Of a DNA stretch of 27,965 nucleotides, positions 23,785 through 27,965 are shown piece after piece (within the stretch, counting starts at the first letter, position 1; each line of letters starts with the position of its first letter). Under the pieces are notes generated by a model that worked only from the letters and a program-made list of their open reading frames with translations, was not told the origin of the DNA and made no database searches. Source of the stretch: CAWBJP01 sp044867425. Lineage in GTDB: Bacteria > Actinomycetota > Acidimicrobiia > IMCC26256 > BP-133. The stretch covers positions 1-27,965 of the forward strand of contig JBIOUX010000218.1 in assembly GCA_044867425.1 (NCBI GenBank). The letters are read 5' to 3'. The translations under genes were made by a program, and so were the position numbers.

Positions 23785-23806
23785 CTGGCCACCCCTTGAA
23801 GAAGCG
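23785..23806 (+). repeat. Right copy of short direct repeat flanking the three-gene cassette
   Basis: Counterpart of 21377-21395, in the same orientation. It lies 26 bp after the SnoaL-like gene. Confidence 0.45.
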
Positions 23807-23837
23807 CCTAAACCGACAAAGTCCAACTGGTGGAGCG

Positions 23838-23869
23838 GCAAGTCAGCCCTCCCTCGGGGGCTGACTTGC
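23838..23869. terminator. Strong hairpin terminator between convergent genes
   Basis: A perfect 12-bp stem, GCAAGTCAGCCC with GGGCTGACTTGC, encloses an 8-nt loop. No U-tract follows, which is common in actinobacteria. It sits between the stop of the SnoaL-like gene and the stop of the convergent coupling-protein fragment, so it may serve both. Confidence 0.75.
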
Positions 23870-23890
23870 GCCGAGCCATGGAACACCCGA

Positions 23891-24436
23891 TCAGCGCGAG
23901 CAGGGGACACGGACTTTGAGCTTGAGCGCTTGGCCGCTGTAGATCATGAAGGCTTCGCCTTCGTGGAGGCACCGGATCTCATCGGGGTGGACGATGTAGC
24001 GGTTCCCGGCTCGTTGGCTGCCGAGGCCGGTGTGGTCGAGGGTTTGGGTTTGCTCGGTCCGTTCGAGCACCCATTCGGTGCCGGCAAGGGCGGCGACCTC
24101 GTCGGGCTGCTTGAGCTGGTGGGCGATGACGGTGCCGACGGTCCCGGCCAGGCGGTTGCGCGTGGTGTCGTCGGGCCCCAAGCTCGCCCAGGTCTGGGCG
24201 ATGAGGACGACGCCGACGTTGAAGCTTCGGGCTCGCTCCACGAGGTCGACCGCGGCGCCGGGATGGTCGGACAGCTTGGAGAATTCGTCGACGACGACCA
24301 TTGCCTGGCGGTCGGGCCGCTTGCGTGCGAGCGCCCAGTGGAGGACGTCTTCGAGCAGGAAGGCGCCGACCTCGGCGGCCTGGTGGCGGTTCTCGGGCCG
24401 GCCGACGGGCACGTAGGCGGCGCGGGTGTCTTCGTA
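23891..24436 (-). pseudogene. C-terminal fragment of a conjugative coupling protein (VirD4/TraG/TraD type)
   Basis: The last 181 codons encode a recognisable ATPase end: the Walker B-like QAMVVVDEFSKLSD, then RSFNVGVVLIAQTWASLG, RNRLAGTVGTVIAHQLKQ, TQTLDHTGLGSQRAGNRYIV, and GEAFMIYSGQALKLKVRVP. Coupling proteins pump DNA to the type IV secretion channel during conjugation. The open frame continues upstream of 24436, but that part is not protein-like and lies antisense to other frames; no Walker A is found. The N-terminal two thirds or more are therefore missing. It marks the region as former mobile DNA and is unlikely to work alone. Confidence 0.75.
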
Positions 24437-24539
24437 GGACCTGCGCCTCGAAGACCAGCCGGGCGGGAAAATGGTGGTGATGGAGTTCGTCGGCACTGCG
24501 CCAGAGATCGAGCGGGCCCGCAACCGGGCTCGGATCGAG

Positions 24540-24899
24540 TCATGGTGACGACCGTCTCCGGCGGCGTGGCCGGGCCAATCCTTCGACGGCACCGACGAGC
24601 TGATCCAGCGTCGGCTCGTCGACCGGGGGCGCTTCGCCCGGTTCGCAGCAAGGCGGCTTGGTTCGTTCCTCTGTTGGCGCCTCCTTGTCCACGGCAGCGA
24701 GCAGCTGGGCGTAGACATCCGCCGACTTGCCCGAGTGCGGACCGACGAGAAGGACCAAGGCGTGGTCCTTCGCTCGCCAGGCGGTGAGGAGGCGGTCGTC
24801 TCCGTAGAGATGGCGACAGCACACGTGATCGATAAGTTCGCCGGCCAAGCGGTATCCGGCAGCATCGCAACCGCGGGCCACGATCTCTTCGATGGCCAC
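24540..24899 (-). CDS. Small protein, possible RelE/ParE-like toxin
   Basis: 119 residues from GTG 24899. The core GYRLAGELIDHVCCRHLYGDD followed by RLLTAWRAKDHALVLLVGPH and DVYAQLLAAV resembles actinobacterial RelE-like toxins by general form (short, a final beta strand with VGPH, then DVYxxL). This is a judgement by eye. The same frame is open upstream to a CTG at 24962 that overlaps the TGA of the HTH gene as CTGA, and the extra residues LTAIAREQLKALRGRRAAAAR look like a natural helix; CTG may be the real start. The tail after AAVD is low-complexity and Pro/Arg-rich, perhaps added by deletion of the original stop. The HTH gene just upstream would be the antitoxin. Confidence 0.45.
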   Translation of the reverse strand: MAIEEIVARGCDAAGYRLAGELIDHVCCRHLYGDDRLLTAWRAKDHALVLLVGPHSGKSADVYAQLLAAVDKEAPTEERTKPPCCEPGEAPPVDEPTLDQLVGAVEGLARPRRRRRSSP

Positions 24900-24958
24900 C
24901 CTTGCGGCCGCGGCTCGTCGGCCTCGAAGCGCCTTCAGTTGCTCGCGAGCGATTGCCG

Positions 24959-25438
24959 TCAGCGAGACCTCGATGGCCCCCGGCTCCCGGGAATCAGCTC
25001 GTCGAGATCCTCAACCCGAACGGGTGTCAGTCTTCCGGCGGCCACATCGTCGAGCGCTTGGTCCAGCAATGGATCGTCGAGCACCGCCCGGTCCCTCAGC
25101 CGTCGCATGACGGCGATCAACAGCTGGCGGTCGTCTTGGTGACGCCGGAGCTCGTCGAGGGCATGCTTCGCGAGAGCCAGCGAGTCGTAGGTGACCCGCG
25201 CCGGCTGGCGGCCGGGGACCGCCTCGAGTACTCCGGCGGCCACCCAGGAGCGCACCGTCGGGACCGAGAGGCCGAGAACCCCTGCCGCCTCCGACACCTT
25301 GGCGCCGTTGCCCCGTGCCGCGAGACGGTCCCGGAGCTTGAGCAGCCGGCGGCGCCGGTCGTCGTCTTCCTCAGCCGCGGCGAGGCGCTCCAGCTCGACG
25401 AGGTCGGACACGAGATCGATGGCTGCCACGTCCAGCAT
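24959..25438 (-). CDS. Helix-turn-helix (MerR/excisionase-like) protein, possible antitoxin
   Basis: 159 residues. A winged HTH of MerR/excisionase type is visible at about residues 47-80 (KVSEAAGVLGLSVPTVRSW and AAGVLEAVPG). It is preceded by a charged helical segment (ELERLAAAEEDDDRRRRLLK) and followed by further helices (LLIAVMRRLRDRAVLD). The ATG at 25438 has GAGG seven to ten bases upstream. It is first in a two-gene unit with the small protein at 24540-24899. Either an antitoxin/repressor or an element-encoded regulator or excisionase would fit a position next to the island's right-hand repeat. The DNA-binding call is good; the antitoxin call is inference. Confidence 0.65.
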   Translation of the reverse strand: MLDVAAIDLVSDLVELERLAAAEEDDDRRRRLLKLRDRLAARGNGAKVSEAAGVLGLSVPTVRSWVAAGVLEAVPGRQPARVTYDSLALAKHALDELRRHQDDRQLLIAVMRRLRDRAVLDDPLLDQALDDVAAGRLTPVRVEDLDELIPGSRGPSRSR

Positions 25439-25517
25439 GGTACCTCGCAGCCTTTCAAGAATCGCTCAAAATTTGAAGGCTCACGTCCGCTGGCGTCCAC
25501 CTGTGTCAGCGCCAGCA

Positions 25518-25550
25518 TCCGTGTCATCCGTGACCAATCCGTGACCAGAA
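25518..25550 (+). repeat. Right copy of 33-bp island-flanking direct repeat
   Basis: Matches 17113-17145 at 31 of 33 positions. Inside it ATCCGTGACCA occurs twice in perfect tandem (25526-25536 and 25537-25547), and a partial ATCCGTGTC unit precedes them (25517-25525). The array looks like recombinase arm-type or accessory-protein sites. It ends 26 bp before the redoxin stop. Confidence 0.75.
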
Positions 25551-25576
25551 CCTCGGCCGAGCGGTAAAAGTGCTGG

Positions 25577-26152
25577 TCAGCCGTACTCCGGCTCGTTGCC
25601 GGGCTTCCACTTGATGTTGCAGCCCATGGACGGGCGCTGGTCGTCAGTCACCGGCCGTCCGCCCAGGACCGCCTCCACGGCGGAGCGGAGGTCCTCGCCG
25701 GTGACGGGCACGCCGTTGCCGGGCCGGGCGCCGTCCATCTGGCCCCGGTAGACCAACTGGCGCTGGCCGTCGAAGAGGAAGAAGTCGGGGGTGCAGGCGG
25801 CCCGGTAGGCCCTGGCCACTTCCTGGGTCTCGTCGTAGAGGTAGGGGAAGGTCCAGCCGTGACGGTCAGTCATCCTGGCCATGAGCTCGGGGCGGTCGTC
25901 GGGGTAGTTGGCGATGTCGTTGGCCATGATCCCGACCACGGCGACCCCGTTGGCCTGGAGGTCGCGGGCCAGCTCCCCCAGGCCGCCGGCCACGTGCTGG
26001 ACGAACGGGCAGTGGTTGGAGAGGAAGACCACCACCAGGGCGGGGGCGGCCGAGAAGTCCGTGATCGACACCTCTTTGCCCTCCGGGTCGGGCAGCTGGA
26101 ACACGGGAGCCGGGGTGCCCAGCGGGAGCATGGTGGAAGGGGTTCGGGCCAC
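25577..26152 (-). CDS. AhpC/TSA-family redoxin (thioredoxin-like)
   Basis: 191 residues with a thioredoxin-like fold: LGTPAPVFQLPDPEGKEVS, then VVVFLSNHCPFVQHV with the likely active Cys in a CP motif instead of CxxC, ACTPDFFLFDG, and RGQMDGARPGN. The end PSMGCNIKWKPGNEPEYG is a strongly conserved tail of this redoxin group. It probably reduces peroxides or disulfides; the partner is unknown. The GTG start at 26152 has GAGGAGG five bases upstream. Its 3' end is repeated at 16965-17012 on the far side of the island, so this gene appears to be the integration target. Confidence 0.87.
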   Translation of the reverse strand: MARTPSTMLPLGTPAPVFQLPDPEGKEVSITDFSAAPALVVVFLSNHCPFVQHVAGGLGELARDLQANGVAVVGIMANDIANYPDDRPELMARMTDRHGWTFPYLYDETQEVARAYRAACTPDFFLFDGQRQLVYRGQMDGARPGNGVPVTGEDLRSAVEAVLGGRPVTDDQRPSMGCNIKWKPGNEPEYG

Positions 26153-26173
26153 AGGTCCTCCTCGGGAAGAAAC

Positions 26174-26202
26174 TTGCGCGTGCGCGATGCCTGGGCTACA
26201 AC
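26174..26202 (+). promoter_or_regulatory. Possible groEL promoter
   Basis: TTGCGC (26174-26179) and TACAAC (26197-26202) are spaced 17 bp apart and lie just upstream of CIRCE. Another hexamer, TAGGTT (26205-26210), is an alternative -10. Moderate pattern evidence. Confidence 0.4.
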
Positions 26203-26212
26203 GCTAGGTTGA

Positions 26213-26239
26213 TTAGCACTCTCAGGGTGAGAGTGCTAA
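26213..26239 (+). promoter_or_regulatory. CIRCE operator (HrcA binding site)
   Basis: A perfect inverted repeat, TTAGCACTC - 9 nt - GAGTGCTAA, identical to the known CIRCE consensus. It lies 50 bp before the groEL ATG, where HrcA would repress transcription until heat shock. The hrcA gene is not in the window. Confidence 0.97.
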
Positions 26240-26289
26240 TACCAGAGTTCGCAAGCTCACAACGGTTGCTCCAGGGGGTTTTTCCAGAG

Positions 26290-27915
26290 ATGCCGAAGAT
26301 TATTGCTTTCGATGAGCAGGCCCGCCGGGCGCTCGAGAGCGGGATGAACCAGCTCGCCGACGCGGTGCGGGTCACGCTCGGCCCCAAGGGGCGCAACGTG
26401 GTCCTCGAGAAGAAGTGGGGCGCCCCCACGATCACCAACGACGGCGTGTCCATCGCCAAGGAGATCGAGCTCGAGGACCCCTACGAGAAGATCGGGGCCG
26501 AGCTGGTCAAGGAAGTGGCCAAGAAGACCGACGACGTGGCCGGTGACGGCACGACGACGGCCACGGTGCTGGCCTGGGCCATGGTGCGCGAAGGCCTGCG
26601 CAACGTCGCCGCCGGCGCCAACCCGATGACGCTCAAGCGCGGCATCGAGAAGGCCGTGGGCGTGGCCGTCGACGCCATCAAGGACCAGGCCAAGGAGGTC
26701 GAGGCCAAAGACCAGATCGCCAATGTGGCCGCCATCTCCGCCGCCGACCCCGAGATCGGGGCCACCATCGCCGAGGCCATGGAGAAGGTGGGCAAGGACG
26801 GCGTCATCACCGTCGAGGAATCGCAGACGTTCGGCATGGACCTCGACATGGTCGAGGGCATGCGCTTCGACAAGGGCTACATCTCCCCGTACTTCGTTAC
26901 CGACCCCGAGCGGATGGAGGCCGTCCTCGAGGACCCCTACATCCTCTACGTGGCCTCCAAGATCTCGGCCGTGAAGGACCTCCTTCCCGTGCTCGAGAAG
27001 GTCATGCAGGCCGGCCGGCCCCTGGTCATCATCGCCGAGGACATCGAGGGCGAGGCCCTCGCCACCCTGGTGGTGAACAAGATCCGGGGCACGTTCAAGT
27101 CGGTGGCCGTCAAGGCTCCCGGCTTCGGCGAGCGGCGCAAGGCCATGCTTCAGGACATGGCCATCCTCACCGGCGGCCAGGTCATCTCCGAGGAGGTGGG
27201 CCTCAAGCTGGAGAGCGTCACCCTCGACCTGCTGGGCAAGGCCCGCAAGATCACCGTCACCAAGGACGAGACGACCATCGTCGAGGGCGCCGGCTCCAAG
27301 GAGGACGTTCAGGGCCGGATCAACCAGATCCGCAACGAGATCGAGAACACCGACTCCGACTACGACCGGGAGAAGCTCCAGGAGCGCCTGGCCAAGCTCT
27401 CCGGCGGTGTGGCCGTCATCAAGGTGGGGGCCGCCACCGAGGTCGAGTTGAAGGAGAAGAAGCACCGCATCGAGGACGCCGTGTCGACCACCAAGGCGGC
27501 CGTCGAGGAGGGCGTCGTGCCCGGCGGCGGCGTGGCCCTGCTGCGCAGCCAGACCAAGGTCTACGACTACTCCAAGACGCTCGACGGGGACCTGGCCACC
27601 GGCGCCCGCATGGTGGCCAAGGCCCTTGAGGAGCCCCTCAAGCAGATCGCCGTCAACGCCGGCTTCGAAGGCGGCGTGGCGGTCGAGAAGGTGCGGGGCC
27701 TCAAGGGCGCCAACGGCCTCAACGCCGCCACCGGCGAGTACGAGGACCTGGTCAAGAACGGCATCATCGACGCCGCCAAGGTGACCCGCTCGGCGCTGCA
27801 GAACGCAGCCTCGATCGCGGCCCTGTTCCTCACCACCGAGGCCGTCATCGCCGACAAGCCCGAGAAGGAAGGCGCTCCCGCCGGCATGCCCGGCGGCGGC
27901 ATGGACGACTTCTAG
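26290..27915 (+). CDS. groEL: Chaperonin GroEL (60 kDa)
   Basis: 541 residues, the full length for the family. The order of conserved blocks is complete: MPKIIAFDEQARRALESG, VTLGPKGRNVVLEK, the ATP-binding DVAGDGTTTATVLAW, the apical-domain stretch DKGYISPYFVTD, and VVPGGGVALLR. The C-terminus ends AGMPGGGMDDF, a short Gly-Met tail, not the His-rich tail of mycobacterial GroEL1. It folds proteins in the cytoplasm with GroES. No groES is directly upstream, so this is a stand-alone groEL2-type copy with its own CIRCE site. ATG 26290 is the start; the frame's upstream extension passes through CIRCE and is not coding. Confidence 0.98.
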   Translation: MPKIIAFDEQARRALESGMNQLADAVRVTLGPKGRNVVLEKKWGAPTITNDGVSIAKEIELEDPYEKIGAELVKEVAKKTDDVAGDGTTTATVLAWAMVREGLRNVAAGANPMTLKRGIEKAVGVAVDAIKDQAKEVEAKDQIANVAAISAADPEIGATIAEAMEKVGKDGVITVEESQTFGMDLDMVEGMRFDKGYISPYFVTDPERMEAVLEDPYILYVASKISAVKDLLPVLEKVMQAGRPLVIIAEDIEGEALATLVVNKIRGTFKSVAVKAPGFGERRKAMLQDMAILTGGQVISEEVGLKLESVTLDLLGKARKITVTKDETTIVEGAGSKEDVQGRINQIRNEIENTDSDYDREKLQERLAKLSGGVAVIKVGAATEVELKEKKHRIEDAVSTTKAAVEEGVVPGGGVALLRSQTKVYDYSKTLDGDLATGARMVAKALEEPLKQIAVNAGFEGGVAVEKVRGLKGANGLNAATGEYEDLVKNGIIDAAKVTRSALQNAASIAALFLTTEAVIADKPEKEGAPAGMPGGGMDDF

Positions 27916-27946
27916 ACATATCGACCACCGCTGCACCACCACCTGC

Positions 27947-27965
27947 GGGGGGGGGGGGGGGGGGG
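27947..27965 (+). repeat. Terminal run of 19 G, probable sequencing or assembly artefact
   Basis: The window ends in an uninterrupted run of 19 G right after ACCTGC, 31 bp past the groEL stop. Such runs at contig ends are typical of two-colour sequencing dropout. The true 3' flank of groEL is therefore not shown. Confidence 0.8.

Larger units (their letters stand above)
17113..25550. mobile_element. Candidate decayed genomic island between 33-bp direct repeats
   Basis: About 8.4 kb bounded by near-identical direct repeats. The right side abuts the 3' end of an intact redoxin gene, and the left side abuts a copy of that gene's 3' end, the layout left by site-specific integration. Inside are a large SARP-type regulator, a three-gene metabolic cassette, a truncated conjugative coupling protein and a toxin-antitoxin-like pair. 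No integrase, relaxase or replication gene remains, so it is probably immobile. Base composition appears slightly less G+C-rich than the flanks by eye. Mobility is inferred. Confidence 0.6.

Noticed and set aside
17113..25550. CRISPR array or plasmid-iteron origin based on the repeated ATCCGTGACCA unit
   Set aside because: Only two or three units per site without unique spacers, and no cas or replication initiator gene; attachment-type repeats explain it better.
26257..27942. 561-codon minus frame opposite groEL
   Set aside because: Exact shadow of groEL, Val/Leu/Gly/His-rich, no homology recognised.

Overview
The window looks like a chromosomal segment of a high-G+C actinobacterium. The evidence is a GpgS-type glucosyl-3-phosphoglycerate synthase, a CysO-type sulfur carrier, a DtxR/IdeR-like iron box, a CIRCE-controlled groEL without groES, SARP (OmpR-type DNA-binding plus BTAD domain) and cyclase multidomain regulators, and many starts that look leaderless (a TANNNT hexamer 6-8 nt before GTG or ATG). 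A lineage near Acidimicrobiia is plausible but is inferred from gene style only. The last 19 bases are a G homopolymer, so the right edge is probably an assembly artefact.

Layout. Bases 1-1430 (minus) hold a compatible-solute pair: a HAD phosphatase cut by the window edge and GpgS. They diverge from a small blue-copper protein (1453-1806, plus). A SAM-I riboswitch (1837-1936) precedes a threonine-synthase-like PLP enzyme and a CysO/MoaD-like sulfur carrier, which suggests methionine/homocysteine rather than threonine synthesis. A severed cyclase start (3552-3671) then runs into an opine-dehydrogenase-family gene.

Bases 4785-9582 (minus) form an apparent five-gene operon: a ferric-iron ABC transporter (binding protein, fused permease, ATPase), a blue-copper lipoprotein and a cupredoxin that has lost its copper ligands. 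An iron-box-like operator at 9677-9695 separates this operon from a divergent PQQ-type beta-propeller dehydrogenase, followed by a cytochrome P450 and a free-standing NuoF-like protein. A sortase-tagged YcnI copper protein, an unknown lipoprotein and a broken hydrolase-cyclase gene follow.

Bases 17113-25550 look like a decayed genomic island bounded by 33-bp direct repeats (31/33 identical). It carries a 1360-residue SARP-cyclase-ATPase regulator, a divergent cassette (MIP18-like protein, cyclase-family hydrolase, SnoaL-like protein), the C-terminal part of a conjugative coupling protein, and a possible toxin-antitoxin pair. It lies beside a redoxin gene (25577-26152), and a 16-codon copy of that gene's 3' end remains beyond the other boundary at 16965-17012. 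CIRCE and groEL close the window. No rRNA, tRNA, CRISPR array, intact transposase or integrase was seen.
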